Origin: Flavobacterium sp. ZT3R18
Lineage (GTDB): Bacteria; Bacteroidota; Bacteroidia; Flavobacteriales; Flavobacteriaceae
DNA length: 64,000 nt
Reading direction: 5' to 3'
NCBI RefSeq assembly: GCF_007097385.1
Contig: NZ_VJZS01000001.1
Coordinates: 350,087 to 414,086, forward strand
Shown piece after piece: positions 8,096-16,766 of this stretch. The position numbers and the translations under genes are program-made. A model generated the notes under the pieces. It did no database searches. It was given only the letters and a program-made list of their open reading frames with translations, and was not told where the DNA came from. How positions within the stretch are numbered: the first letter of the stretch is position 1; each line of letters starts with the position of its first letter.

Positions 8096-8658
8096 TGCTC
8101 GAAAAAATACTAGCTCTAGACACCCAGTTATTTATTTATCTCAACAGCTTAGGATGCGAAACCTATGATGGATTTTGGCTTATCATTACCAAACAAGTCA
8201 ATTGGATTCCTTTTTTTTTGCTCTTATTTTATCTTATTTATAAAAAATTAGGAATAAAGCAAACAGGATATTTGTTGCTTTTCGTTGCCGTTTTGATATT
8301 GTTTACGGATCAAATTACCAATCTATTCAAATATACGTTTCAACGAGCAAGGCCCTGTAATAACCCTGAAATTAATACTTTAATCAGAGTCGTTCAAGTG
8401 CGTAGTTCTTTTAGTTTTTTCTCAGGACATGCTGCGAATACTATGGCAGTGGCAACCTTTTTATTCTTGATTTTTAAGAACCAATTCAAGTATTTAGGAT
8501 TACTGTTTTTATGGCCATTAATATTTGCTTACAGTAGGATTTACTTAGGGTTGCATTATCCTTTGGATATTCTTTCGGGGTATTTATGTGGACTAATCAC
8601 AGGTTACCTGATGTATAAAGTGTATCAATGGGCACTCAAAAAATATTCTCCTCAATAA
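8095..8658 (+). CDS. PAP2 family membrane phosphatase
   Basis: This 187-residue integral membrane protein has about five transmembrane helices and all three parts of the PAP2 signature: K79-x6-R86-P87, S110-G-H112 and S147-R148-x5-H154-x3-D158. Members remove phosphate from lipid phosphates such as undecaprenyl pyrophosphate or phosphatidic acid. The substrate here cannot be told from sequence, but carrier-lipid recycling would fit a cell-envelope role. The ATG overlaps the tatA stop. A terminator follows. Confidence 0.88.
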   Translation: MLEKILALDTQLFIYLNSLGCETYDGFWLIITKQVNWIPFFLLLFYLIYKKLGIKQTGYLLLFVAVLILFTDQITNLFKYTFQRARPCNNPEINTLIRVVQVRSSFSFFSGHAANTMAVATFLFLIFKNQFKYLGLLFLWPLIFAYSRIYLGLHYPLDILSGYLCGLITGYLMYKVYQWALKKYSPQ

Positions 8659-8666
8659 AAAAAACA

Positions 8667-8705
8667 AACCCGACGGATTTTAAAACCTGTCGGTTTTTTT
8701 TTTTT
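8667..8705 (+). terminator. Intrinsic terminator after the PAP2 gene
   Basis: AACCCGACGG and CCTGTCGGTT form a bulged stem around ATTTTAAAA, followed by more than ten T. Confidence 0.75.
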
Positions 8706-8720
8706 AAACATCAGTTCTTT

Positions 8721-9362
8721 TTAAATTACACGGCTTACTGTCAATCCATCACGAATGGGCAATAAAACCGTTTCTACTCTTGGATCGTTTTTTAGTAATT
8801 GATTATACTCTACCAGTATTTTGGTGCTGATGTCATTCGGGTGTATTGGTTCGAGAACTTTACCGCTCCACAACACATTATCCGATAAAATGATACCGCC
8901 TTTATTCATTTTCGGCAGAATCAATTCAAAATAGTTGAGGTAGTTTTCTTTGTCGGCATCGATAAAAACCAAATCAAATTTCAGGTCTAGATTGGGGATG
9001 ATATCCACAGCTTCGCCCAAATGTTGTACAATTTGCTTTCCCCAAGGCGATTTGTCAAAATGCTTGCGCTGAAAATCGACCAATTCTTCCTTGATGTCTA
9101 TCGTGTGCAATTGCCCGTTCTCCTGCATGCCCTCGCACAAACACAAAGCCGAGTAGCCCGTGTAAGTACCAATTTCCAGAATGTTTACTGGTCGGATCAA
9201 TTTGGCGAGCATACTCAAAACCCTCCCCTGAAAATGACCGCTGAGCATTCTAGGCAACAATATTTTTTGATAGGTTTCTTTGTTTAAAGCCGCCAGTAAT
9301 GGGGGTTCTTTTTCGGAATGTTGCTCGATATAATCTTCTAAATCTTGGGATATGAAATGCAT
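8721..9362 (-). CDS. Class I SAM-dependent O-methyltransferase (CCoAOMT-like)
   Basis: This 213-residue cytosolic methyltransferase has the SAM-binding motif EIGTYTGYS at 63-71, the acidic motif IDAD near 134-137 and the metal-site pair DN at 161-162, typical of the cation-dependent catechol/caffeoyl-CoA O-methyltransferase family. I use the ATG at 9362. The upstream in-frame codon at 9389 lies within the predicted -7 element (9386-9394), so it cannot be translated from that promoter. The natural substrate is unknown. The gene is monocistronic and convergent with the tatA-PAP2 transcript. Confidence 0.87.
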   Translation of the reverse strand: MHFISQDLEDYIEQHSEKEPPLLAALNKETYQKILLPRMLSGHFQGRVLSMLAKLIRPVNILEIGTYTGYSALCLCEGMQENGQLHTIDIKEELVDFQRKHFDKSPWGKQIVQHLGEAVDIIPNLDLKFDLVFIDADKENYLNYFELILPKMNKGGIILSDNVLWSGKVLEPIHPNDISTKILVEYNQLLKNDPRVETVLLPIRDGLTVSRVI

Positions 9363-9385
9363 TTTGTGAGTTGTTGAAATTTGAC

Positions 9386-9394
9386 ACAAAGTTA
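9386..9394 (-). promoter_or_regulatory. -7 element of the O-methyltransferase gene
   Basis: On the minus strand this reads TAACTTTGT, a perfect TAnnTTTG. It lies 23 nt upstream of the chosen ATG and decides the start. Confidence 0.6.
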
Positions 9395-9694
9395 TTCATT
9401 TAACATTTATAAAAAAGGAGTTATATTTGATTTTAAAGAGGCTTTATTGATGTGTTTTTTTTTTTTTTTTTTTCTACGTTTAAGGAAAAGAGGTTGCTTT
9501 TGACATTATAAAGCAAACGTGCTGAATTTCTAAGATATCTACGGAAAAAGTCGGGAGACTCATTTTATTAGATTTATGCCTTTCAAGAACATTTGAAAAA
9601 AGCGAAAAGTCTGGAGACCTTTGCAGCAACGAGCAACTATGTTAGGATTTAAAACCTTGACGGGGTTTGTAGTATAAAAAAACAATATGATGCA
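9395..9694. other. 300-bp intergenic region with a 19-T tract
   Basis: No gene is visible. A pure run of 19 T spans 9455-9473. Further on are the loosely repeated words GTCGGGAGACTC and GTCTGGAGACCT. Nothing suggests a stable RNA. Confidence 0.5.
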
Positions 9695-9711
9695 TATTTT
9701 TGTATTTTTGT
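9695..9711 (+). promoter_or_regulatory. Two overlapping -7 elements before the PD-(D/E)XK gene
   Basis: TATTTTTGT occurs twice, at 9695-9703 and 9703-9711, sharing one T. Each is a perfect TAnnTTTG. They favour the ATG at 9729 over an in-frame ATG at 9687, which would lie upstream of the promoter. Confidence 0.55.
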
Positions 9712-9728
9712 ATAAAAATCAAAAAACA

Positions 9729-10571
9729 ATGAGCAAATACATCAATCCATTTACCGATTTTGGCTTCAAGAAACTCTTTGGCGAAGAAGCCAACAAAGAT
9801 TTGCTGATTGATTTTCTCAATGAAGTCCTTGGAGACGAAAATCATATTGAAGATTTGAGTTTTAAACCCACAGAAAATTTACCAAAAAATGAGTTTGACC
9901 GAAAAGCCATTTTCGATTTATATTGCCACAATCAAAAGGGAGAACGATTTATCATTGAACTCCAAAAAGCAAAACAAAATTATTTCAAAGACCGCTCGGT
10001 CTATTACAGCACTTTTCCCATTCAAGAACAAGCCAACAAAGGAGATTGGAATTACCAGCTTCAAGCCGTTTATACAATTGGTATACTTGATTTTAAATTT
10101 GAGGATAACGACAAAGAAAAGGTATTGGTCAAAGTAAAACTCAAAGATCAGGAGAATGCTGTGTTTTATGATAAACTTACATTTTTATATCTTCAATTGG
10201 TCAATTTTAGCAAGACAGAGACCCAATTAGAGAATAATTTTGATAAATGGCTGTATGTATTTAAAAACCTTGGCACACTTGAAGCCATGCCTGCGCGATT
10301 CAAGAGCAAAATTTTTAGCAAACTTTTTGCTACAGCCGAAATAGCAAAGTTGAATAATCAAGAATACTCGGATTATATTGATAGTTTAAAAAACTACAAT
10401 GATTTGCGAAATGTTTTGGATACCGCTAGAGACGAAGGAAAGATTGAAGGAAAGATTGAGGGGATTATAAAAGCGTTAAAAAGAGGAAAGTTAACAGTAG
10501 AAGAAATTGCTGAAGACTTTGAGGTAACGGAAGATTTTGTTTTAGAAATAAAACAAAGAAAAGGTTTTTGA
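9729..10571 (+). CDS. Rpn-type PD-(D/E)XK nuclease family transposase
   Basis: This 280-residue protein of the PDDEXK_2/Rpn family is annotated either as a putative transposase or as a recombination-promoting nuclease. It opens with NPFTDFGFKKLFG, and the nuclease core shows Asp63 (FDLY) and Glu77-Leu-Gln79 (FIIELQ), with Gln in place of the usual Lys as is common in this family. A C-terminal EGKIEGKIEGI repeat leads into a helix-turn-helix-like end (LTVEEIAEDFEVTEDFV). E. coli RpnA-type proteins promote RecA-independent recombination. No inverted repeats or target duplications frame it, so active transposition is unsupported. It stands alone. Confidence 0.85.
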   Translation: MSKYINPFTDFGFKKLFGEEANKDLLIDFLNEVLGDENHIEDLSFKPTENLPKNEFDRKAIFDLYCHNQKGERFIIELQKAKQNYFKDRSVYYSTFPIQEQANKGDWNYQLQAVYTIGILDFKFEDNDKEKVLVKVKLKDQENAVFYDKLTFLYLQLVNFSKTETQLENNFDKWLYVFKNLGTLEAMPARFKSKIFSKLFATAEIAKLNNQEYSDYIDSLKNYNDLRNVLDTARDEGKIEGKIEGIIKALKRGKLTVEEIAEDFEVTEDFVLEIKQRKGF

Positions 10572-10907
10572 AACGTACTTGTCATAGTAGCAGGCAAATT
10601 ACTGCCGTTCAGAGTTCAGTGAACTTCGTTTGAAGGGAATTTTTTTTTATTCTAATTTTTTTTAGCCTAAAAAAAGATTGGAATGATAGCTGGACACGAG
10701 TGAAACGAACTGACGAAGTAAATAGCTTCTAAGAATTCTAATGGTTTCGCAGCAAATTTCAAAAGCATCAAAAAAAATGAATTTTATTAACTAAAAAAAA
10801 CGCTTTCTTTTGAAGCAATTTCAGATGTCATTTTTGTGAGTTTTGATGTAGAGGTGCATTTATTCTTAAAATTTTACTATCAAAACAACAATTCAACAAA
10901 TTGTCAT
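10572..10907. repeat. Intergenic repeat-like region with hairpin
   Basis: No gene is visible. A hairpin at 10649-10684 has AT-rich arms (ATTCTAATTTTTTTTAG against CTAAAAAAAGATTGGAAT). Around it are GTTCAGTGAACTTCG and CGAGTGAAACGAACTG words. The inverse word CGAAGTTCACTGAA recurs near 58950. It may serve as the terminator of the upstream gene. Confidence 0.45.
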
Positions 10908-10916
10908 TAAATTTGC
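10908..10916 (+). promoter_or_regulatory. -7 element abutting the rlmN start
   Basis: TAAATTTGC is a perfect TAnnTTTG. Only 3 nt separate its end from the ATG at 10920. If it is used, transcription would begin at or very near the start codon. Confidence 0.5.
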
Positions 10917-10919
10917 AGC

Positions 10920-11963
10920 ATGCAAATCGAGAAAAAAGACATACGAGCACTATCCAAAGACCAATTGAGAGATTTTTTTGTAACCAAAGGCGATAAAGCT
11001 TTCCGTGGGAATCAAGTCTATGAATGGTTGTGGAGTAAAGGAGCACACAGTTTTGAGGATATGACCAATGTGGCCAAAACAACTCGTAGCGTGTTGGAGG
11101 AACATTTTGTAATCAATCACATCAAAGTAGATACAATGCAACGCAGTGAAGACGGAACGGTAAAAAATGCGGTTCGTTTACACGATGGTTTAGTTGTAGA
11201 GAGTGTTTTAATTCCTACTGCAACTAGAACCACCGCTTGTGTATCGAGTCAGGTAGGGTGTAGTTTGGATTGTAATTTTTGTGCTACGGCTCGATTAAAA
11301 CGCATGCGAAATCTAGAACCTGCCGAAATTTACGATCAAGTAATCGCTATCGATAAAGAGAGCAGGCTGTATTACAATCATCCGCTGTCGAACATTGTTT
11401 TTATGGGAATGGGGGAGCCACTCATGAATTATAACAATGTCTTGAAAGCAATCGAAATGATTACCTCTCCCGAGGGATTGGGAATGTCTCCCAAAAGGAT
11501 AATGGTTTCAACATCGGGTGTGCCAAAAATGATTAAGAAACTGGCAGATGATGAGGTCAAATTTAAACTAGCGGTTTCTTTGCACTCCGCAATTGATGAA
11601 ATTCGTTCTCGGATTATGCCTTTTAGCGAAAATTTCCCTTTGGCTGATTTAAGAGAGTCATTAGAATATTGGTACCGAAAAACAAAAAGTAAAATATCGT
11701 ATGAATACGTGGTTTGGAAAGACATTAATGACAACAAAGCGTCTATTGATGCCTTAGTAAAGTTTTGTAAATACGTTCCTTGCAAGGTCAACCTGATTGA
11801 ATACAACCCAATTGATGACGGAGAATTTCAACAAGCCTCCGAAGAATCTATAAATGCTTATATAAAAGCACTGGAAGCTAGTGGAATTGTGGTAAAAGTG
11901 AGACGAAGCCGAGGTAAAGATATTGATGCTGCTTGCGGACAATTGGCGAATAAAGAAGTTTAA
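10920..11963 (+). CDS. rlmN: 23S rRNA (adenine2503-C2)-methyltransferase
   Basis: This 347-residue radical SAM enzyme methylates C2 of A2503 in 23S rRNA, and of A37 in some tRNAs, improving ribosome fidelity. The iron-sulfur cluster motif is GCSLDCNFC with Cys114, Cys118 and Cys121. The C-terminal catalytic cysteine is Cys339 in AACGQL. The MGMGEPL motif for SAM binding is present. The length is normal. The ATG follows a -7 element almost directly. A strong hairpin ends the transcript at 11985-12026. Distinguished from Cfr by overall resemblance to flavobacterial RlmN. Confidence 0.95.
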   Translation: MQIEKKDIRALSKDQLRDFFVTKGDKAFRGNQVYEWLWSKGAHSFEDMTNVAKTTRSVLEEHFVINHIKVDTMQRSEDGTVKNAVRLHDGLVVESVLIPTATRTTACVSSQVGCSLDCNFCATARLKRMRNLEPAEIYDQVIAIDKESRLYYNHPLSNIVFMGMGEPLMNYNNVLKAIEMITSPEGLGMSPKRIMVSTSGVPKMIKKLADDEVKFKLAVSLHSAIDEIRSRIMPFSENFPLADLRESLEYWYRKTKSKISYEYVVWKDINDNKASIDALVKFCKYVPCKVNLIEYNPIDDGEFQQASEESINAYIKALEASGIVVKVRRSRGKDIDAACGQLANKEV

Positions 11964-11984
11964 ATTTAAAACAATAGAAAAGCT

Positions 11985-12026
11985 AAAGCCTCAAAAAAGT
12001 AATAGTAACTACTTTTTTGAGGCTTT
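11985..12026 (+). terminator. Hairpin terminator between rlmN and the convergent lipoprotein gene
   Basis: Perfect 17-bp arms (AAAGCCTCAAAAAAGTA and its complement) enclose an 8-nt loop. The T-run lies inside the arm rather than after it, so it may work in both directions. Confidence 0.7.
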
Positions 12027-12111
12027 GGTTGTTAATGTAATTTGTTGGTTGTAATTAGTTCTTATCAATTGCACCATAGTTAATCACTAATCATTTTTTG
12101 CTAAATCACAA

Positions 12112-12969
12112 CTATTTTTTTAATTCTATGGTAGTGGTAACTCCTGCTGTGGTTGCGGTAGCAAGATTATCACATTCTCCAGTTCCAAAATCGACTAGAG
12201 TTTCAATGTTATTTCTAACTTTCAAGACAGTACCCGAAACAGGGAAAGGTCTCTTGCAAGCCATTACAAAACGCAAAGGGGTTTTAATGGTGCTAGAGCA
12301 TTTGTCTCCATTTGGAAATGTTGTAGTTCCGCTACCTGTAACCAAGAAAACATTGTCTTCCCAGTTTCCTTTGGTATCGTACCCTTCTACCATTTCTCTC
12401 ACTCTATTACCTGTTCTAGTATAAACCGTACCGTCTTCAAAAGTCACAGTCATATCTACAGTACAAGTAAATACAGGATGTACAGCGACTAGTAAATCAG
12501 TACTTTTAAGAGATCTAGTAATTGTTTTTGTACCTTGAATTTTTTTGCCATTGTGGGTAAATCCATCGAAACTATAAGTAATAGTTTGCTCAGCAGTGGT
12601 AAAATTGCTAGAAAAAGTAATTGTTATTTTTCCCTTCAAAACATTTCCATTTTCAAGAGCACACCCTTCTGTGCCAAAATCGATTGTTCCAGTAAAATTC
12701 CCATTAACCAATGTCCAAGTAACTTTTGCACAAGCAGGCAATATACTTTTTATTATTTCTGAAGACTTACTGGTCATGTTTTGTTTGATCAAAAATTGGT
12801 CTTCTACAATATTAGAAACATCATCAATAGAAGCATCAATTTTTGAGTCAATTACAACTTGATCTGTTGAAGTAGCGGTTGTAGAATTTGCGGGAGTATC
12901 ATTCGATGTACAACTAGCGAATAAGACAATAGCCATGAAAGAGGCGATAAAAAAAAATTTGGTTTTCAT
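12112..12969 (-). CDS. Hypothetical lipoprotein
   Basis: The protein has 285 residues. A signal peptide with lipobox (LFASC, Cys20) predicts a lipid-anchored envelope protein. A short Ser/Thr/Asn-rich linker follows. The remainder is probably beta-rich with repeated Thr-heavy strands (GTIDFGTEGC, GTVYTRTGNRVREM) and several cysteines. I do not recognise a family. It is a single gene, convergent with rlmN and divergent from the polyprenyl synthetase gene. Confidence 0.75.
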   Translation of the reverse strand: MKTKFFFIASFMAIVLFASCTSNDTPANSTTATSTDQVVIDSKIDASIDDVSNIVEDQFLIKQNMTSKSSEIIKSILPACAKVTWTLVNGNFTGTIDFGTEGCALENGNVLKGKITITFSSNFTTAEQTITYSFDGFTHNGKKIQGTKTITRSLKSTDLLVAVHPVFTCTVDMTVTFEDGTVYTRTGNRVREMVEGYDTKGNWEDNVFLVTGSGTTTFPNGDKCSSTIKTPLRFVMACKRPFPVSGTVLKVRNNIETLVDFGTGECDNLATATTAGVTTTIELKK

Positions 12970-13293
12970 AATAAATAATTTTTTGGGTTTTAAGTTGGAT
13001 ATAAAAACAGTAAAAAGGTTTAATCTAAAAGTTGATTATTTTTAGTTTTTTAAGTTGTAAAGACTTGTAAATCATCAAACTCAGCGATTTTTAAGAAATA
13101 GGTAATGTGTTTTTTAGCTGATGAAATAGGGGAGTAGTAATTTTGTTGCTTTTATAAAGGTAGTCTCATAAAGGTTCTTTTTTATAAAGGTTTCTTTTAG
13201 TAAAAAGGCACAGAAAAATTTTGTAGGATAAAAAATATGCTAAAAAAACAATATACTTGTGTAGTTTGATTAACGTTTTTTTATATAAAATAG
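12970..13293. other. Divergent intergenic region (324 bp)
   Basis: AT-rich DNA between two divergent genes. It holds tandem GGTTTCTTTT/GGTTCTTTT words near 13165-13200, presumably around the promoter of the lipoprotein gene. No RNA or small gene is evident. Confidence 0.4.
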
Positions 13294-13302
13294 TATATTT
13301 GG
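13294..13302 (+). promoter_or_regulatory. -7 element of the polyprenyl synthetase gene
   Basis: TATATTTGG matches TAnnTTTG and lies 7 nt before the ATG at 13310, implying a leader of only a few nucleotides. Confidence 0.5.
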
Positions 13303-13309
13303 GGTCTAA

Positions 13310-14287
13310 ATGAATATTACTTCACAAATAAAGCAGCCAATTTTATACGAAATGGAACTTTTCGAAAAAAAGTTCTATGAATCGATGACTTCAAAAGTGG
13401 CGCTTTTGAATCGGATTACCTATTATATCGTCAATAGAAAGGGAAAACAAATGCGACCCATGTTTGTTTTCTTGATGGCAAAAATGGTTTCAAAAGGTGT
13501 CGTTGATGAGAGAACGTATCGTGGTGCTTGTGTAATTGAATTGATCCATACTGCGACTTTAGTTCATGACGATGTGGTAGATGACAGTAATCGCCGTAGA
13601 GGTTTCTTTTCTATAAATGCACTATGGAAAAATAAAATTGCCGTTTTGGTTGGGGATTATTTACTGTCCAAAGGATTGTTGCTTTCCATAGATAATGGAG
13701 ATTTCGATTTGCTCAAAATTATTTCGGTTGCGGTTCGGGAGATGAGTGAGGGCGAATTGCTCCAAATAGAAAAAGCCCGAAGATTAGATATCACAGAAGC
13801 TATTTACTACGAAATAATTCGAAAAAAAACGGCTACTTTAATTGCTGCCTGTTGTGCCCTTGGAGCAAAATCGGTTATCGATGATGAAATTCAGGTGGAG
13901 AATATGCGAAAATTTGGCGAACTCATCGGAATGGCTTTTCAAATAAAAGATGATTTGTTCGATTATTCAGAAGAAGCAATCGGTAAACCAACAGGCATTG
14001 ACATTAAAGAACAAAAAATGACATTGCCGCTTATTCATGTCCTCAATACATGTACTTCAAAAGAGAAAAGTTGGCTTATCAATTCGATTAAAAACCACAA
14101 TAAAGACAAAAAAAGAGTCAAAGAAGTAATTGCTTTTGTAAAAGACAATCATGGTTTGGGGTACGCCGAAAATAAAATGGTCGAATTTCAGCAAGAAGCG
14201 TTATCGCTTTTAAATAATTATCCCGACTCTGAATTTAAATCAGCTCTTATTTTAATGGTTAATTACGTTATCGAAAGAAAAAAATAA
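13310..14287 (+). CDS. Polyprenyl synthetase family protein (trans-prenyl diphosphate synthase)
   Basis: This 325-residue soluble enzyme condenses isopentenyl diphosphate with allylic diphosphates to make a long-chain all-trans prenyl diphosphate. The first aspartate-rich motif is HDDVVDD (Asp87, Asp88, Asp91, Asp92) and the second is KDDLFDY (Asp214, Asp215, Asp218). Both bind the magnesium-diphosphate. A likely role is making the menaquinone side chain (heptaprenyl/octaprenyl), inferred from family and phylum. Product length cannot be read reliably. It is a single gene with its own -7 element. Confidence 0.9.
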   Translation: MNITSQIKQPILYEMELFEKKFYESMTSKVALLNRITYYIVNRKGKQMRPMFVFLMAKMVSKGVVDERTYRGACVIELIHTATLVHDDVVDDSNRRRGFFSINALWKNKIAVLVGDYLLSKGLLLSIDNGDFDLLKIISVAVREMSEGELLQIEKARRLDITEAIYYEIIRKKTATLIAACCALGAKSVIDDEIQVENMRKFGELIGMAFQIKDDLFDYSEEAIGKPTGIDIKEQKMTLPLIHVLNTCTSKEKSWLINSIKNHNKDKKRVKEVIAFVKDNHGLGYAENKMVEFQQEALSLLNNYPDSEFKSALILMVNYVIERKK

Positions 14288-14436
14288 CTTTGTAAATTGC
14301 CTACAGCTTTAGCTGGAGGTATATGAATGAATATCAGATTGGCTTTAGCTGAAACAGTAGAATGTTTTGGCTAAAGCCATCGACCACTATCTCAATATCA
14401 TTCCTCTAGCTAAAGCTAGAGGCAATTCAAAACTTT
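14288..14436. repeat. AGCTTTAGCT nested inverted repeat (MITE-like)
   Basis: A 149-bp imperfect palindrome. The left arm (ACTTTGTAAATTGCC, then CAGCTTTAGCTGGAGG, then TGGCTTTAGC) is mirrored by GGCTAAAGCC, CCTCTAGCTAAAGCTAGAGG and GGCAATTCAAAACTTT. Small hairpins are nested in each arm. It lies directly after the polyprenyl synthetase stop. It has no coding capacity. Confidence 0.65.
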
Positions 14437-14570
14437 GGATAGATTTAAAAAATCAGGAACAATTGAATTATAGCCAACTTTCTTTAAATTCTATCTAGCT
14501 CTTTCTTGATTGTATTAAATCGGCGTTTAAAAAATAATAATTTTATTAGCAATCATACCGACTTTAGAGG

Positions 14571-14636
14571 GAATTCGTGAAATTTTTAAAGACAAAGCAA
14601 TTCGTGATAATTAGTGAAATTCGTGTTCAAAACTGA
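14571..14636. repeat. GAATTCGTGAAATT-type repeat, partial copy
   Basis: AATTCGTGAAATTTTT and AATTAGTGAAATTCGTG recur in direct orientation. The words match those in the inverted repeats at 7541-7624 and 59975-60134. The rest of 14437-14750 holds no gene. Confidence 0.5.
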
Positions 14637-14750
14637 GGTGTAATATAGGTGTCCAAACTTGAGTATGATTATCGGATGACAACCAAAAATTAAATGCTTT
14701 GTACCAGAAATTAAATAAAAACAACTTCCGTTTTTATTGTTTCATTTGTG

Positions 14751-14759
14751 TATTTTTGC
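14751..14759 (+). promoter_or_regulatory. -7 element of dnaG
   Basis: TATTTTTGC, a perfect TAnnTTTG plus C, ends 30 nt before the TTG start of dnaG. Confidence 0.6.
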
Positions 14760-14789
14760 ATTCTTTCATTTATACAATTCCCTTAAATT

Positions 14790-16766
14790 TTGATATCACA
14801 AGCGACAATAGACACTGTTTTTGAAACTGCTCGAGTAGAGGAGGTTATTGGAGATTTTGTACAATTAAAGAGGGCAGGAACTAATTTTAAAGGGCTAAGT
14901 CCGTTTTCGGATGAGCGTTCGCCTTCCTTTATGGTTTCTCCAGTAAAAGGGATTTGGAAAGATTTTAGTTCTGGAAAAGGTGGGAATTCCGTGGCTTTCC
15001 TGATGGAACACTCCCATTTCACTTATCCGGAAGCCATTCGGTATTTAGCAAAAAAATACAATATTGAGATTGAAGAAACAGAACAAACGGACGAAGAAAA
15101 ATTAAATACTGACGTTCGCGAAAGTATGTATTTGGTTTCTGAATTTGCAAAAATGTATTTTCACGATACCCTTTTAAACTCCGAAGAGGGGAAAGCGATT
15201 GGACTTTCGTATTTTAAAGAACGTGGTTTTACCAATGATACCATCAAGAAATTTGCTTTAGGATATTCTCCGGAAACTTGGGATGCTTTTACAAAGGAAG
15301 CCTTGGGTAAAGGATATAAAATGGAGTTTCTGGAAAGTACCGGTTTGACTATCGCTAGAGAAGATCGTCCTTTTGACCGCTTCAAAAGCAGAGTTATGTT
15401 TCCCATACAAAGTATGTCGGGAAGAGTACTTGGTTTTGGAGGTCGGATTTTGACCAATGACAAAAAATCAGCCAAATACTTAAATTCGCCAGAGAGTGAA
15501 ATTTACCATAAAAGTAAAGTGCTGTATGGTATTTTTCAAGCCAAACAAGCGATAGCCAAGTTGAATAATTGTTTCTTGGTAGAAGGATATACGGATGTTA
15601 TTCAGTTCAATCAAGCTGGAATCGAAAATGTGGTCGCTTCTTCGGGGACTGCGCTTACGCCAGATCAGATACGATTGATCAATAGGCTGACAAAGAATAT
15701 TACCGTGCTTTTTGATGGGGATGCGGCTGGACTTCGTGCTTCTATTCGTGGAATCGACTTGATTCTGGAAGAAGGCATGAATGTGAAAGTTTGTGCTTTT
15801 CCCGATGGAGAGGATCCCGATAGTTTTGCTCGAAAAACATCCTATGATGATTTGGTGGCTTATTTGGATACGAATGCCAAGGATTTTATACAGTTCAAAG
15901 CGTCACTTTTGATGAATGATGCCAAGAACGATCCTGTCAAAAAAGCCGATTTGATTCGGGACATGGTTACTAGTATTTCAAAAATACCGGATAGAATTCA
16001 ACGTGAGATTTACATTCAGGAATGCTCTAGAATAATGGATATTTCGGAGCAAGTCTTGACGAGTACTTTGGCTCAGTTGGTTCAAAAAGATATAACTGAG
16101 GTTGGAAAAAAAGTAAAGCAAGAGCAAAAGGCTTTTGAGATTGTAAAAAATGAAAGTCCTGTACAAGCTGCAAAAGTGGATGTGCTCTACCGTTTGGAGC
16201 GAAAAATAATTGAAATTCTATTGTTATACGGGAATAAAACAGAAGAGTTTGAAGATGTGTTTTTGAAAACCAACGAAGATGGTGAAATTGAAAATGTAAC
16301 AGAAAAAAAAGAATATAAAGTATATCAAAGAGTGTATTTGAGTTTGCAGGAAGATGAGGTAGAATTGGCGAACCCTTTATTTAGAGATATTTTTAATGAC
16401 TTAATTCAATATTTTCTTCAAAATGAAAATTTAGAAATTGAAAAATATTTAATGCATTTAAATTCTGATTTTGCTCAAGAAGTGACTGATATTTTGATGG
16501 AAGACGAGAGGGTGGTTTTGCATAATTGGGAAGGACAAAATATTATTCCTAAAACCAAAAGTGAAACCATTGGTCAGTATGTTTCTGAAACTATACTTAC
16601 GATGCGATGGTATTTGGTTGATAAAATTATAGATGAATTAAAAAACTCTGTATCAAATGAACCAGGTTCAGATAATACAGAGTCAATGTCAATGGCGATG
16701 GACTACTACAAGCTAATTAATTCGTTTTCGAAAAAATTAGGGAGAGTGATGTCGCGTTACAGTTAA
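14790..16766 (+). CDS. dnaG: DNA primase lacking zinc-finger ligands
   Basis: This 658-residue primase synthesises RNA primers at the replication fork. A TTG start gives MISQATIDTVF, typical of flavobacterial DnaG. The N-terminal CHC2-type domain (about 30-85) keeps its fold signature, but all four expected zinc ligands are replaced: GLSPFS has Ser37 and Ser40 in place of Cys and His, and WKDFSSG has Asp58 and Ser61 in place of Cys and Cys. The Toprim core is intact (Glu265 in EGYTD; DGDAAG, Asp309/Asp311). A helicase-binding C-terminal region follows. The 3' end overlaps the convergent regulator gene by 4 nt. Confidence 0.93.
   Translation: MISQATIDTVFETARVEEVIGDFVQLKRAGTNFKGLSPFSDERSPSFMVSPVKGIWKDFSSGKGGNSVAFLMEHSHFTYPEAIRYLAKKYNIEIEETEQTDEEKLNTDVRESMYLVSEFAKMYFHDTLLNSEEGKAIGLSYFKERGFTNDTIKKFALGYSPETWDAFTKEALGKGYKMEFLESTGLTIAREDRPFDRFKSRVMFPIQSMSGRVLGFGGRILTNDKKSAKYLNSPESEIYHKSKVLYGIFQAKQAIAKLNNCFLVEGYTDVIQFNQAGIENVVASSGTALTPDQIRLINRLTKNITVLFDGDAAGLRASIRGIDLILEEGMNVKVCAFPDGEDPDSFARKTSYDDLVAYLDTNAKDFIQFKASLLMNDAKNDPVKKADLIRDMVTSISKIPDRIQREIYIQECSRIMDISEQVLTSTLAQLVQKDITEVGKKVKQEQKAFEIVKNESPVQAAKVDVLYRLERKIIEILLLYGNKTEEFEDVFLKTNEDGEIENVTEKKEYKVYQRVYLSLQEDEVELANPLFRDIFNDLIQYFLQNENLEIEKYLMHLNSDFAQEVTDILMEDERVVLHNWEGQNIIPKTKSETIGQYVSETILTMRWYLVDKIIDELKNSVSNEPGSDNTESMSMAMDYYKLINSFSKKLGRVMSRYS

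Noticed and set aside
9729..10571. An active insertion sequence around the PD-(D/E)XK transposase-family gene
   Set aside because: No terminal inverted repeats or target duplications are visible, and this family is not proven to transpose.
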